Shown: piece after piece, positions 32,881 through 45,020 of the stretch | How positions within the stretch are numbered: position 1 is the stretch's first letter | Layout: each line of letters opens with the position of its first letter | DNA from: Sorex araneus | Taxonomy: Eukaryota; Chordata; Mammalia; Eulipotyphla; Soricidae | Length of the DNA stretch: 64,000 nucleotides | Reading direction: 5' to 3' | NCBI RefSeq assembly: GCF_027595985.1 | Contig: NC_073303.1 | Location: 367,632,386 to 367,696,385, forward strand | Notes under the pieces: model-generated | Databases searched by the model: none | What the model was told of the DNA's origin: nothing | Seen by the model: the letters and a program-made list of their open reading frames with translations, nothing else | Program-made: the position numbers and the translations under genes

Positions 32881-34273
32881 TAATAAATATAAAACTGATT
32901 TCAGATGCCAAAGCAAAGTATGATGGTGATTTTCATCACTGATGGCGGTGGGAAGTCATCAGATTGTAGATCAGTTTTGAAGAGTCCGAGTGATGATGAG
33001 AACGGTCTTCCAGCAATAGTGAAGTGAAGGTAACTGCTTGAGGAGCAGCTTGGAGAGCATAGATTTCTAAGCACTGAATAAATGGGATAGGAGCTGGGCT
33101 GAAGGGAGATGATACAGCTTTGTTAAAGTGGGGAGCACAAGGATGATATTTAAGCAGAAGATTTGGGGTTATTACCTAAAGAGTAAATCTAGGCAAAGAA
33201 AAAGACAAGCTGCCAAACGCAAGGACTCCTTCCCATACCATAGCAAATAATTTGAGCTATGGAAATTTTACTAATACCAGCCTCTCTCTAATTAAATTTC
33301 TTTATTCCCACCCCCTTTAAAAAAATCTAAAAGAGGTAAAGAAGACGAGAAGAAAGCAAAGATAGCAAAAGTTGTAGAAAGAAAATCGCGTGTCTTTTTT
33401 TAAACTAGAACATGCTTCAACAGGGAGCTATTACATAGATCACATCTGTGAATATTGACACATGTAGATGAAAATCATGCACTTATTTACTATATGAATT
33501 TTGTCGATCTGACTATAAATTATTATTTTAATACATTTCTATGGATATATTTTAATTATTTTGATGTTTTTACTTTAATAATAATAGAATGGAAATCATT
33601 GCAACTTGTTTGAAGAGTAGGATTTTAGTAAAGGAAAATGAGAAAAGAGATTTTCTGTAAGAAGCTGAAGCCACAGGACAAACTGTTTCCTAGGAACTTA
33701 AAACTTTATGAACCTAGTTCCTTTACGACAGAAATATAACCCCAATTACTGTTCATACTTTTATTTTGAAATTTTAAAGTACACATTATCAGAAAATCTG
33801 AATGTGTAGTAGCAATGACATAAAATTTTATGTTTGAAATTTTTCTACTTAAAGCCTACTAACTTATTTATTTTTCTTCTGGTTTATTTTTATGATTCTT
33901 ATCATTCTAGTGACAAGATATGAAAGAGTTCACAGTTTCTATTTTAAGCATGTAACATATTGTAGGCATAGAAATTTTTTAGATACTAAAGACAGAAAAC
34001 CTGATTCAATAAAAGTAATGTTGTATTTTGGTTTTGTCACTAGCTTTTGATCTATAAGAGCACTTATAATGTGCCCCTGTAGTTATTTGTCTATTAAACT
34101 ATGACTAATGGATCTGGCGATGATTATATTTGAGAAAATTTGTAAACTTTTCATTTTAGACACTTTCATTTGTACTTTAATATAAGTATTCATTTTTCTT
34201 TTTTACCAATTCAGCTAAATGCATTGAAGTAAAATACAACAAATAATTAAAAATGTATATAAAATTCATAAGA
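32881..34273. other. Unique AT-rich sequence, no gene seen
   Basis: No repeat or exon is recognised. Confidence 0.45.
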
Positions 34274-34372
34274 CCAGGGTATAACTCAGTGGGAGAGCAC
34301 TTGCCATGAATGTGTAAGATTTTGAGTTTGATACTTGAAACTGCCAAAATAAAAATAATAATTTTATAAAAA
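34274..34372 (+). mobile_element. tRNA-like short SINE, different from SOR
   Basis: CCAGGGTATAACTCAGTGGGA reads as a tRNA 5' half with an A-box-like TATAACTCAGTGG. It is followed by GAGCACTTGCC, a degraded B box GAGTTTGATAC and an A-rich tail. It lacks the SOR-specific CCCATATGGTC segment. It could be a separate tRNA-derived family (rodent ID-like in layout) or a truncated SOR. Confidence 0.55.
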
Positions 34373-34707
34373 TTTAAAATATTGATGCCTTAGTTTTCCA
34401 GTAAGGTATCAGCAAGCAAAATGTTAAATATGCTCCTCTGATATGTCTAACTGCTGAGAATACTAAGAATATACTCAGCATCTCTGAAGTCAGCTATAAA
34501 ATAAAAAAACACTGAGTGGGTTTTTCATTTTTATCAAAACAAATATTAAAATGTCACGCTAAACATTAATGTCAAAGCAATTTTAAAGACATCTTTTCAA
34601 TTTGTTGAGGTCATCAAAGAACCCTAAGCAAATATTTTTATATTTAAAATTTCATCATCATTTTCTTTATTACTAACACAGATCTCAATAGCTTTTTAGG
34701 TGTTCAC

Positions 34708-34883
34708 TTTTTTTTTTGCTTTTTTGGGTTACACCCGGCATTGCACAGGGGTTACTCCTGGCTTATGCACTCCAGAATTACTCCAGGTGGTGCTTGGGGG
34801 ACCATATGGGAGGCTGGGAATTGAACCCAGGTCAGCCGCGTACAAGGCAAATGCCCTACCCACTGTGCTATCGCTCCAGCCCC
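34708..34883 (-). mobile_element. SOR SINE, antisense, with TSD
   Basis: Reversed full-length copy (TTTTTTGGGTTACACCCGGC to CTATCGCTCCAGCCCC). The 10-bp TSD AGGTGTTCAC is identical at 34698-34707 and 34884-34893. Confidence 0.96.
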
Positions 34884-34979
34884 AGGTGTTCACCTTTAAA
34901 GATCCATCTCTTTCTAAATGAAATACCTGTATGGTTTTTAGTCATTAAATAAACTCTCCCCTTGTGTTTTCTAAAACCA

Positions 34980-35098
34980 GCAGTGCTTAGGGGCTCCTTC
35001 TGACTCTGCTTGCCCGTCACTCCTGGTGACACTCAAGGATCAAATATAGGTCATGCAAGACAACCACCTTGACCTCTGCACTATCTTTCTGGCCCTTT
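34980..35098 (-). mobile_element. Strongly diverged SINE, antisense
   Basis: Reversed order remnants: CAGTGCTTAGGGGCTCC, CACTCCTGGTGACACTCA, GGTCATGCAAGACAACCACC and CACTATCTTTCTGGCCC. Confidence 0.65.
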
Positions 35099-36057
35099 TA
35101 TCATATTCTTAAATAAGTTATCTTCTTAACAGCATGTAACATCAAAGTTTTTCTATTTATGGAATATCTTAAAGTGGATCACCTTAAAATGTGGTGCTCT
35201 TTGTGCTAAATTGAAGTATTTCCAAAATATATTATTTTTAATTATTTTGTAGCTAAAATTGAGTCCAATTTTACAGATTCAGATTATTGCACCTTGCTGC
35301 TAAAAGAACTAGCACTCATGGGAAGCAACTCCTAACATTTCTACTGTAGTCAGAAACCTGAAGATTTGTTCCATTTTACTCTGATGGCAAGTGTTCCTTT
35401 TAACCCAGTTCATAAGCCCCCATAGCTCTGTTGCCCCATAACTACCCCAAACTCACTATCCTTCAGAAACACAAGTTCTGATTTTGAAATCAGAAAGCCA
35501 AAAATTTGTCTTTTTCTATTTGGACATAGTCGTGACACTCACCACCCCGCTCATTAGCACTGTTCCTTTTATTTTCGATTAAAGAATCAATATTCTTGAA
35601 AATGAATTTGTATGAAGTAGGCATAAGAAATTTCCTGACATTTTGCATTCCAAGAATTTGGTGGTGATGAAAATTAGAAGAACTATGAGAATACTGCCTC
35701 TTGGAATTTTCTTCTTTCCTATTTTGAGTAAAAAATATTTGGAAAATAGAAATTGGCAGTCTCATAATTCAGTGGAAATATACTTGGTAAATCATGATAA
35801 CTGACTTAAGAACAAGCTAAAGAGTTTCCACATGAACTGGGGTCTGACCACACCTCCATCTTGAGATAGAGATATCTCACCTCTATGTTAGATATTCTTC
35901 TGATTCTGAAACACCCAGAGAATCCAACCAAGACAAAAATGCATCCATTGCTAAAGAAGCTTGAGGAAATCTCCTCTGTGGATGAGAAATCAAAACAATC
36001 ACCACAAGTTAATAATTAATTGTCACTGGAAAGACAAATTAAAAAGAAAAAAAGAAA
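35099..36057. other. Unique sequence, no gene seen
   Basis: The minus-strand frame at 35490-35765 has no family resemblance or splice context. Nothing else is seen. Confidence 0.4.
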
Positions 36058-36199
36058 ATGGTTATGGCCCACTCCTGGCTCTATAGACAGGGTTTATTCT
36101 TGTAGGAACTTGGAGGTTCATACTGGGTGCCAGGGTCTAACTTCAGTGGGCTGTGTGCAACGCACTCAGCTTTTCCACTAGACTATCTCTCTGGCACTG
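36058..36199 (-). mobile_element. Diverged SINE, antisense
   Basis: CACTCCTGGCTCTATAGACAG, TTCATACTGGGTGCCAGG, TGTGCAACGCACTCAGC and CTATCTCTCTGGCACTG keep reversed SOR order. Confidence 0.65.
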
Positions 36200-36261
36200 T
36201 ATTTTTTTTACTTTCTCCAAAATTTTTTCTCATTATTTTACTTTCTACAATTTTTTTCTCA

Positions 36262-36441
36262 TATTTATTTATTTATTGCTTTTTGGGTCACACCCAGTGA
36301 TTGTCTGGGGTTACTCCTGGCTCTGCACTCAGGAATTACTCCTGGCAGTGCTTGGGGGACCATATGGGATGCTGGGGATCGAACCCAGGACAGTTGCATG
36401 CAAGGCAAACACCCCACACACTGTACTATCAGTCCAGCCCC
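36262..36441 (-). mobile_element. SOR SINE, antisense
   Basis: Reversed full-length copy with an (ATTT)n tail complement, GCTTTTTGGGTCACACCC, GGGGACCATATGGGATGCTG and TATCAGTCCAGCCCC. Flanking TTTTCTCAT on both sides suggests the TSD. Confidence 0.95.
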
Positions 36442-36596
36442 TTTTCTCATTCTTATTTTGTAAAGATGTATCCTAATTATGTGTCCTTCTTTTTCTTTCA
36501 TGGCACACAAAATATAAACTACAATTCTTTTGAAATTCATACCCACAGACTTAGTACTGGTATATCTAACTGAACTATCAGTTTCCTAATACCACT

Positions 36597-36670
36597 AGAC
36601 ATAATTTCTTTAATGAAAGTACAGTGTCTGACATTAGGTTGCCAATAAATATATATCAAGTTAATGCTGA
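36597..36670 (+). mobile_element. L2-type 3' end fragment
   Basis: CAGTGTCTGACATTAGGTTGC followed by CAATAAATATATATCAAG is the decayed form of the L2 3' end phrase (CAGTGCCTGGCACATAG... AATAAATAT). Confidence 0.5.
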
Positions 36671-36984
36671 AAGGGATGAACAAATGCCAGGGTTTTTGTT
36701 CCAGTTTTCAACATTCTTAGTACATGAGCAGGTCTGCCTAAAAGATGAACACCCAGAGGTCAAATCCATCCATCCAGGCACTGCAGATATAGGAGACAAG
36801 GCTGTGCTTCCCTTGAAGTGTGAGGAAAACGAAATATTTCATATGTAGATACGTCTACTTTTGTTGCAATCAAGAGCTAATTCATGTTTAGATGATTCTG
36901 TTGACACTTTTATGTTGCCTAAAATATATGTGTATAATATTTAAGTTCATCTCATAATTCTTCACAAAATGTTTGTTATATCTA

Positions 36985-37115
36985 GACATGTTTATGGGTC
37001 AAAAGATAGAAGCTTATTGGAGGCAAATATTACTTAAATGTTGCCTAGCACAAGGCATTACATAAAGAAGCTGCTCAGTAAATATGGATTAATCGAACAA
37101 TTAGTTAAGAGCTCC
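36985..37115 (+). mobile_element. L2-type 3' end fragment
   Basis: GAAGCTTATTGGAGGCAAAT, TTGCCTAGCACAAGGCATTA and GCTCAGTAAATATGGATTAA reproduce the L2 3' end order with substitutions. Confidence 0.65.
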
Positions 37116-38486
37116 CTTGAAGTGGTTGGGTAGCTATAATTGCCTATTTGATTCTAAGTCACTTGCATCTAATTCCACATTTTGATGGAAGCAACCCTGC
37201 CAAATAAAATTGGCTGCCATCTCTGGCTCAACTCATCTTACTTTAATATTTTTGGCTTTTCCCCAAAATATTTATAGTTTTCTTTTCACCTTCAGTGATT
37301 TGCTATTCAAGCATGGCTCACGGAGGTTAAAAGCATCACCCTCATGCGTACACATACAGTGTCACTGTCATTGTCTTGAGCATTTTTTTTTAACTCCAAG
37401 GGTATGGCAAAGAATTTCCAACCATAAATTATATGCCCCTTTCCACTCTCATTCAGCACATTTTTACTGAGGGCACATTATACAGCAGTCTTCCAACAAA
37501 ACTCATTTATGAATAGGCGATAAGAAATGTACCTGTGTGTGACACAGTTTCTTGCTCTCTTAGTGTTTGCCTGCTGCAGGGGAGCTAGAGAATACCTCTT
37601 TGAACTTTAGCGTCTACAGTACTGAGAGAAAATCCAGAATGTTTCTACCATGTCACATGAAAAAGCTAATATTATTAGCATCATCGATGAAAGCTGTCAG
37701 GAAACTCAACTGCACGCATCCATCTCGTAGAGTGCAGTTGGTGTTATAGGGTGAAGACTCATCTTTACAGGACCAGGGCCTTGATGCAAGGGATTGCTTT
37801 TCAATTCCAAAAAATGCGAGGGTGATTGTTGTCCTAGTACATGTCTATGTGGACCTCAGGAGACCCCACAAAGATAATAATAAACATCGCCTCCTCCTGT
37901 GTCTTCTTCCTTAGGACTTCTTTTGCAGTTGTCACCTACTCATGTTCTCAGTCACGTTGCCAGGACACTGTGAACACTCTCTTTATCAAAAATCTGAATC
38001 TTACAGAATCTAAAAATATACCCTCTTGTTTTCTCCATCAGCTCCCCCTTCCAGGGATTTTCCATTCTGTCCAATAACCGTAAATGAAAAAATCAGTCCA
38101 GTTATTTTCTCATGAGCCCCAATCTTAAGGAGTCTGTAGAAATATAAATTTGTAATTTTATATTGTGTCTCTGCTTCTTTTATTTTCTATAATTACTATC
38201 ATCTTGGTTTACTTTCCCTCCACATTTGTTTCATGTGCTGTGTAGTATCAATTTAACCTTTTTATAAAATCGACAATAAATTAGAAAACTATAACTTTCT
38301 AAAATCCCCATAGTGTTGTTCTTATTTGAATCTATTGTTCATCTCTCTCCTAATTCCTTTCATATTTGTCATATACACATTTGTATTCATTTTTTATTCT
38401 CAAACTAGACTTTATAGCTTAAAGTTATTATGACAAAACATCAGCATTGATTCATTAACTCATGCGATAAACATCTATTGATGGCA
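37116..38486. other. Unique sequence, no gene seen
   Basis: Short plus-strand frames at 37567-37749 and 37841-38077 lack family resemblance and splice context. Confidence 0.4.
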
Positions 38487-38650
38487 GAGTGGTGTGAGTC
38501 AGCAATAGAGCACCTACCTTACAAGACACAATGCAGTGAGATCTTCAGTGCACTTCAGCCAAGATCTTTCCTAGCCCGTGTGTGCCCACATGGTTTTCTC
38601 CAGCCCAGAATGTGCTGAAACTAAGTGTTTTCAGCACAACTATCAGACAT
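38487..38650 (+). mobile_element. Strongly diverged SOR-like SINE
   Basis: GTGTGAGTCAGCAATAGAGCA, CCTACCTTACAAGAC and a degraded B-box region GAGATCTTCAGTGC show tRNA-SINE order, with an A/CAA-rich end. Confidence 0.5.
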
Positions 38651-39123
38651 CACAACAATAACAAAAACAACAATAATGGAATAATGTGCATCGTTGTGCC
38701 GAGAACAAGATTTGTTCCTGTGCATTGCTAATACCCTGTCCCACTTCTGTGAGTGAGGGAGTACATGAAGCATAAGGGCCAATATTAAAGAAGAGAGGAA
38801 ACTTACTCTCAGCTTGTAATTTGCTTATATCTAAGCATGAAATCAGAATAGCAACTAAGCAGCATCATAGTTGGTTAGGCATTTGCAATATCACAAGTTA
38901 TGTCATGCTGTGAAACGCTACCCAGACTTGCTTGCATTACAAAGAGGAGCAGGCTGGATTATTGTGCGTGTGTGTGTGTTTCATTCTTCCCAAAACTAAT
39001 ACACAGAGAGGAGAAGGCAAAGGCAAAGTCTATAATCTTTAATTGTCTCATAAAGAAAAGATCCAGGGACTTGCATTTAGTCGGCTATGTGGTTAGATCT
39101 ATAGCGTTGAGATTAGTATTCCC

Positions 39124-39150
39124 AAACAAACAAACAAACAAACAAACAAA
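39124..39150. repeat. (CAAA)n microsatellite
   Basis: Six to seven CAAA units. No associated SINE tail is recognisable. Confidence 0.9.
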
Positions 39151-39976
39151 TAAGCCCTAAAACTGCCATTCTGATGACACAGATTGAACACTGGGTGACA
39201 AAGAGTTTCCAAGGTCCCAGGCATTATCCGAAGCCTCTTTCAAGAGCCACCATCTGCAACACGGAACACTGATCTAAAGTCTTGATACATTTCCCCCCTA
39301 CTCCCCTGCTGGTAGGAACAGCCTGCTGTCTGGGAGACACAGAGCTGCCGCTACAGAGAGAACCAGGGATTCAGTCTGAGGGTCAAGGCCAGCAAACTCA
39401 GAGAAGCTATTGCAGTGCTCGGTAGGAAATGATTGCAAGTTGATGGAGAGTGCGCTCTTCCAGGCATGTAGAAGGGCTATAGTACTGCAGGTGCAATTAC
39501 CACTTAGCAAAGAATCAGCACCCTCTTACTGAAATTAGAACATAAAAAGAACCAGGCTGGTGGACAAATTGTAGCACACGGCCCTGCTGTGTTAGTGACC
39601 TATATTCACTTTCCAAACTTAGTATGAAGCTGTCTCCAAAGTTAGCAATTTAGTGGGGGGATGGCAAGGAAGGGATTGGCTTCAAGAGAGAAGTTGAGCT
39701 TCATAATCTCTCTGGCACTATCACGGAGTCAGTTTAGGGAGGTGCAATCAACTCCCATAATCTCCCTTTGCAAATAATCACTTTGGGAGGAGTCAAAAGT
39801 GCAAGCCTGTGGATGAGGAATAGAAACTCTAGGCTAGATGCCAACAGGCAGAGCGTGAATGCCACTGAAAAAGGTGAAGCAGTGTGCTGATCTCCGACAC
39901 AGCCATCAAAAGGCCGAGGATCAGCAATCCCTTTGAAGGACAGGATCTCAAGGTTGCAATGGTTAAGATTTAAAAC
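39151..39976. other. Unique sequence, no gene seen
   Basis: GC-richer, complex sequence at 39170-39920 with no recognised repeat or supported exon. Confidence 0.4.
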
Positions 39977-40116
39977 TGTAGCACTGTGTCACTATCATCC
40001 CGTTGCTCATTGATTTGCTCGAGCGGGCACCAGTAACGTCTCCATTGTGAGACTTGTTGTTAATGTTTTTGGCTTTTTGAATATGCCACGGGGAGCTTGC
40101 CAGGCTCTGCCATGCG
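39977..40116 (-). mobile_element. RTE-tailed composite SINE, antisense, truncated
   Basis: The plus strand gives the reversed tail CACTATCATCCCGTTGCTCA, CTCGAGCGGGCACCAGTAAC and GAATATGCCACGGGGAGCTT, then stops at GCCATGCGGAA before the head. It is 5'-truncated, as expected for target-primed insertion. Confidence 0.9.
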
Positions 40117-40245
40117 GAATATTTAAAACACATGCAGAAAAGTTTTACTTTCCCTTAAGGAAGCAGGATCTGAAATCCATCTGTAATTTGAAATAGGCAG
40201 ATAAATTAATCCCTCAAGAATTCAACATAATAATTGACCATCGTG

Positions 40246-40402
40246 ATTGGGGGCCAGAGAGAGCTTTTGCCCTACATGCAGGAAGTGTGGTTGGATCCTG
40301 GGCGGTACATAGTCATTCAAGTATCACCAGAAGTGACCTTTAAGCTCTGATATTCCTTGAGTCGCTTCCTGAGTATGACCCAAAACCTCAAAAAAGAAAA
40401 AC
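40246..40402 (+). mobile_element. Diverged SOR SINE
   Basis: GGGGGCCAGAGAGAGC, TTTTGCCCTACATGCAGG, a B-box-like TTGGATCCTGGGC and an end GAGTATGACCCAAAACC plus A-rich sequence. Confidence 0.75.
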
Positions 40403-40514
40403 AGAAAGTTACATGATGAGATTATTCTAAACAGTGCTTCTCAAACTGATCCATCCTACAGTTCACTTTTCAGAAGAAAAAACAAAATTACTCAATCACA
40501 CCCGCAGAAATCTT

Positions 40515-40668
40515 CCTTCTGTCTTTGGGCCACACTCAGTGATGTTCAGGGGTTTCTCTTACTGAGTAGCCACTCCTGGTGATGTTCAGGGGAAGCCAGG
40601 AATCAAAAGGGGGGGGCCACATGCAAGGCAAATGCCTGAATCACTGAACTAGGGCTCTGGTTCTGAAA
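40515..40668 (-). mobile_element. SINE, antisense, rearranged
   Basis: TTGGGCCACACTCAGTGATG and a repeated TGATGTTCAGGGG phrase, then CCACATGCAAGGCAAATGCC and CTCTGG. The GTGATGTTCAGGGG segment occurs twice (about 40540 and 40577), which suggests internal duplication. Confidence 0.75.
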
Positions 40669-40840
40669 TTTTCCTTCAACAAGGAAGATTTCAGGGCCAC
40701 AAACAGATCAAAGGGAAAGAGCACCTTATACCTTATACCCTATACACTCCTTCTCCAGTTGTGCCTAAGGCTACTCCCATGTCCATTTCATTCCTATGCC
40801 CTAAGGGGATGGAATCATGCACTTTGAGAAAAACTGACTT

Positions 40841-41100
40841 GGGGCTAGAGCGATAGCACAGCAAGTAGGGCGTTTGCCTTGCACGTAGCTGACCCCAGGA
40901 CCCGGGCTCAATTATTCTATCCCTCTCAGAGAGCCTGGAAAGCTACTGAGACTATCTCGCCTGCACAACAGAGCCTGGCAAGCTATCTGTGGCATATTCG
41001 ATATGCCAAAAACAGTAACAACAAGTCTCACAATGCAGACATTACTCGTGCCCACTCGAACAAATCTATGAACAACAGGATGACAGTGCTACAGTGCTAC
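40841..41100 (+). mobile_element. RTE-tailed composite SINE
   Basis: Head GGGGCTAGAGCGATAGCACA, an altered B box GGGCTCAATTATTC, body CCCTCTCAGAGAGCCTGG and GCAGACATTACTCG, then the RTE-like tail GCCCACTCGAACAAATC. It ends in GGATGACAGTGCTACAGTGC. An open frame across it is coincidental. Confidence 0.92.
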
Positions 41101-41952
41101 CTTTATGTTTCTTCTGTAGATATTGGCTTTTACTTGGTGGGAATTTTAAGTGTCTTGAGAACAAAGTAAATGTAAAAAATCAGAAAATACTGAGGTGCAA
41201 TAGAACCCAAGCTCATAGATAATTGAAGTAATTTATAATATCTTCTTGGAGAAAATACTGTAAAATTTGCCTAATAAAATTTAATTGATATTGATAGGTT
41301 AATGCCTATCTGGCAACAGGTTAATTTTTAGAGCTGGGACACAGTTTAGACTGTCAAACATACTTGATTCAACTCAATTTAATATTTACTAAACACCACT
41401 ATGGATACTGGAGATGGAGAGAAATCAGTGTGAAAACAGTTCTCATTGGGAAAAAAGGAAATCTGTGAGCTCAAGAACTTGGTGACAGTTGAGTAGGAGA
41501 TGTGCTATTCAAGAGACGATGACAGTGACTGGAAGAGCTCTCTCTTTCTGATGTCCTTTTAGTGGCCATATGCTCAGTGTGGGCCAAAGAACGCCAGCCT
41601 AAGGAAGCCCACAGACACCAAGAAGGCCAAATTTGAAGAACTAGAAACATAGTGAGTATAGTAAACTTCTCCAGGCTTTAAAAGCCAAGGAGATGAGAGA
41701 AATACACAAGTTCTTATATATAACTTCTTATGAAGGGGTTGTTAAGAAATGAGGTCCTGGGACTATTCATCAACTGAATTTAGGGAATATTAAGTAGAAA
41801 AGCGGAGTAATATTTATAGTCTTCTAAGACACAGTGCTGTAGGTAGGGAAGAATTAGTAAAGGACGGAACCTTGAATGATGACAGTTGAGAATGCACATG
41901 TGCTTGTATGTTTTTGTTTTTTGGGGGATGGTGGGGGGCAAGTGATGATCTT
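41101..41952. other. Unique sequence, no gene seen
   Basis: A weak ancient-LINE phrase occurs near 41380. No supported gene. Confidence 0.4.
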
Positions 41953-42178
41953 TTCTGTTGCTTATTTATTTAATTGGGTTGGTCACACCTGGTGATGCTC
42001 AGGGGTTACTCCTGGCTCTGCACTTGGAAATTACTCCTGGCTGTTCTGAGGATGGGGGAGAGAGGGGGGAGCGGGGAGGCATTATACCGCTGGGATGGGA
42101 AGGGCTATCGACCCTCAGTCTGCCACGAGAAAGGCAGATGCCCTATCCTATCCGGCTGTACTATCACTCCACCCCCTC
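41953..42178 (-). mobile_element. SOR SINE, antisense, with internal purine-rich insert
   Basis: Reversed tail GGTTGGTCACACCTGGTGAT and CTCCTGGCTCTGCACTTGG, then a GGGGGAGAGAGGGGGGAGCG insert (about 42055-42080). The head side follows: CAGATGCCCTATCC and CTATCACTCCACCCC. Confidence 0.85.
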
Positions 42179-43070
42179 TTTATTTATTTTTAAAGATGAC
42201 GTATGAACATCAAGAAGACAAAGCCCACGAAGGAGAAAATTTAGGACACGAAAGTGCAAATTGCCATGATATGATGACACAGCATTTTCAAGTGTGGTGG
42301 TGAAACCAGCTTGTCGTGGAAATGAAACCAGTCTTTCCCCAGCGGCTGGGGGCTGGGACCCTTCAGCTTAGGAGCGTCTCCTTGAAGTGAGAGGTAAGAG
42401 AGCTGGATAATGCACAGGATGGAGGTTTAAAGAAAGGATAAAGAGAAATTGTAAGGAAAGATTTATTCCAATGAGGCGTCACTAAAAGAATTATCTTAAT
42501 AAAACAGGAAGGAGAAATGGTGAGGCTAAATTTCTATTGATGGACTAGACAGAGAGACGTGTTTGGGCTAAGTAAGAAGGTAGCTAGATTAACACTAGAT
42601 TTGGTATCATAGTGTTTTTACCACTACTTGCTTCTTTGGAACATTTTATAAACTGTATTAAGTCTTAAAGTATCCATCAATCTCAGAATACATTTCATGT
42701 TTCCATTAATATTTCAGAAAATGAGTCAGTACTTTAAGTGGAAATATATATTTGAGTTAATTTTTCAATAAAATGAATGTGCACAGTGTAGGAGGAAAGA
42801 AAAAATGCTAACATTTTTACTTAATTTAAACAGAAGAGATGACACTAGTAGATTTGCTAAAGGTTGAGATTTTGCTAAATCAAAATTTTAAAATTGTGAT
42901 GAAAAGCACATGGTCCAAACACATTTTAAATAGGAAATAATATATACTCATATATTTTTAAAACATCTGCAACATATGTTATTTAACTGCACAATGTAAA
43001 ATAAAATCATTGGGTCCCTGTAGCAACATACCTGTAAAAGAAATTGACTATAAATGATCAAATTATATAT
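42179..43070. other. Unique sequence, no gene seen
   Basis: Nothing recognised. Confidence 0.4.
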
Positions 43071-43258
43071 TTTTTTATTTTTTATATATTTTTTGCTTTT
43101 TGGGTCACACCCAGCAATGCTCAGGGGTTACTCCTGGCTTTGCACTCAGGAATTGCTCCTGGCAGTGCTTGGGGGACCATATGGGATGCCAGGGATTGAA
43201 CCTGGGTCGGCTGCGTGCAAGGTAAACGCCCTACCCGATGTGCTATCGCTCTGGCCCC
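43071..43258 (-). mobile_element. SOR SINE, antisense, with TSD
   Basis: Reversed full-length copy, TTTTTGCTTTTTGGGTCACA to GCTATCGCTCTGGCCCC. TCAAATTATAT lies on both sides (43058 and 43259) as the TSD. Confidence 0.95.
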
Positions 43259-43274
43259 TCAAATTATATTTTTA

Positions 43275-44274
43275 AAGTTTATATTGTGCACATGCAAGTA
43301 GCATTTTGACATAAAAATGTTGTTTTCTTGTTTTGGATAAACTTTTAATTTTCTTTCTAAAATTTTCAAGTCATGTACTTTCTCCCCATAAGTTTATTAT
43401 GAAATTAAGTTTTTGATATTTTAGAATAGTTAACTCATGTCTGTAGTACTTGAAACAATATGTATTGAGTTAAGCAATTCAAATATTTATTTGAAAAATA
43501 TGTGGGAAAAGAAATTTCTGTTACTCTTATGTTATGCAAAAGGTGCTTCTTATATATACTACACGGTTATTTTCAGGTCATAGATAATCATATGTAACCT
43601 TTGTAGCTCTTCATTTAGTCCTTTATAGATTTATCTACACACAGCCTCATATTTCCATAATTACCTTGAATGTGAAGCAGTTCTCCTTCTTGGAAATGTC
43701 TCTTACAGGGTTTTATAAAATGGTGTTATAAGCCTCATTGGCTAACTGAAATAGATTATCTTCCATATGTGGTGCTAGTCCACAATTGTGATTGAGAGGA
43801 AAGAGGGGCTAGGTGTGGGGATAGAGAGGAAGTTGGAAATTATGACAGCATATGCTCTTAAAATTAATGAGCATCTATATCCTTTTTCCAGGCTCAGATT
43901 TGGTCTGGACTTTTCTGAAGCATTTTAAGTGCTATTTCCTCCTTTAAGGAAAGCCTTTATGGACTTAAAAATAGAAAGATGCTTCACTTCAGAGAAGCAG
44001 CACCTGCTGATTTCAGAGGGGAGAGCTCTGTCAGCGCAAGGCCGAGTGACTGGGGTCACTATTCTTCCTCTTCGAAAAACCAGGAGTTAACCAAGAGGGG
44101 GAGGTATGTGTTCAAAATATCCTGAACTAAAATTTGTGCTTGTTTATCTAAGGGTGCCTGAATAATGTCCCACCAACAAATGGAATGGATCCCAACAGAC
44201 ACTCAGTGCCTCAGCTATGAAGGCTACAAGTTTAAGAGTAAGGTGTTAGCAGGGTCATTTCCTTCCTAGGGATG
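43275..44274. other. Unique sequence, no gene seen
   Basis: Nothing recognised. Confidence 0.4.
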
Positions 44275-44545
44275 TGAAGGAAGTAACTTTTCCTGGCTTC
44301 TCGCTGTGATTGGCCATTTTCTCCATCCTTGTGTCTTATCACAGAATTTTCTCTTTCTATGGGTCGTAGTGTCTAAATTCACCCCTCTTTAAAAGGGAAC
44401 ACATTAAATTGGATTAGGGTCCACCCTAATGATCTCACCTTGATTACTTCTGTAAAGACCCCATTTTAAAATCCTATCACTCTGAGATTAGGACTTCATC
44501 ACATGAATGTGGAAGATGGGACTGAGACATATTTCAACCCACAAC
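44275..44545 (-). mobile_element. MaLR-type LTR relic, antisense
   Basis: TTGTGTCTTATCACAG, TTGGATTAGGGTCCACCCTA, ATGATCTCACCTTGATTACT, TGTAAAGACCCCATTTT, and the end TTAGGACTTCATCACATGAA then CATATTTCAACCC. This is the reverse of the mammalian MaLR LTR order. Confidence 0.7.
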
Positions 44546-44624
44546 AACTTGGTAAAAGCAGATATACTGACTTAAGAATATTATTTAAAGTTAACAAGTT
44601 GATGGTAGAAGAAACAAAAATGAC

Positions 44625-44664
44625 TATGTGTGTGTAGGCTGTGTGTGTGCATGTGTGTGTGTGT
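44625..44664. repeat. Interrupted (TG)n microsatellite
   Basis: Three short TG blocks separated by AGGC and CATG, followed by GA-rich sequence. Confidence 0.85.
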
Positions 44665-44867
44665 AAGAGAGATAGAGAGATGAACACTATACACACAGAG
44701 ACAAAAGTAGAGAGACGGTGTGTATGAAATGGCAGATCTGTATCTATTAACTTATTATGAACATTTTCTAGATGATAATAAGCCACATAATGACATCATA
44801 AGCACCAATTTGAAAGTGTACAGAGCCAAAAGAAGAATGAAACCTGAAAACTATTAAAAATGGTTTC

Positions 44868-45020
44868 CAGGCCCAGAGATATGATATAGGACTTGAAGGG
44901 CTCGCTTGTGGGAAACCCCAACACTGTATATGAGCCCCTGAGCACTACCAGATGTCACTCTCCAGTACAGACCCAGGAATAGCCACTAAGACAAGAATAG
45001 TCTCTAAGAATCACCAGGTA
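44868..45020 (+). mobile_element. Strongly diverged SOR SINE
   Basis: GGCCCAGAGATATGATATAGG, TATGAGCCCCTGAGCACTACC and CAGTACAGACCCAGGAATAGC keep the second-half order. The head is degraded. Confidence 0.65.
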
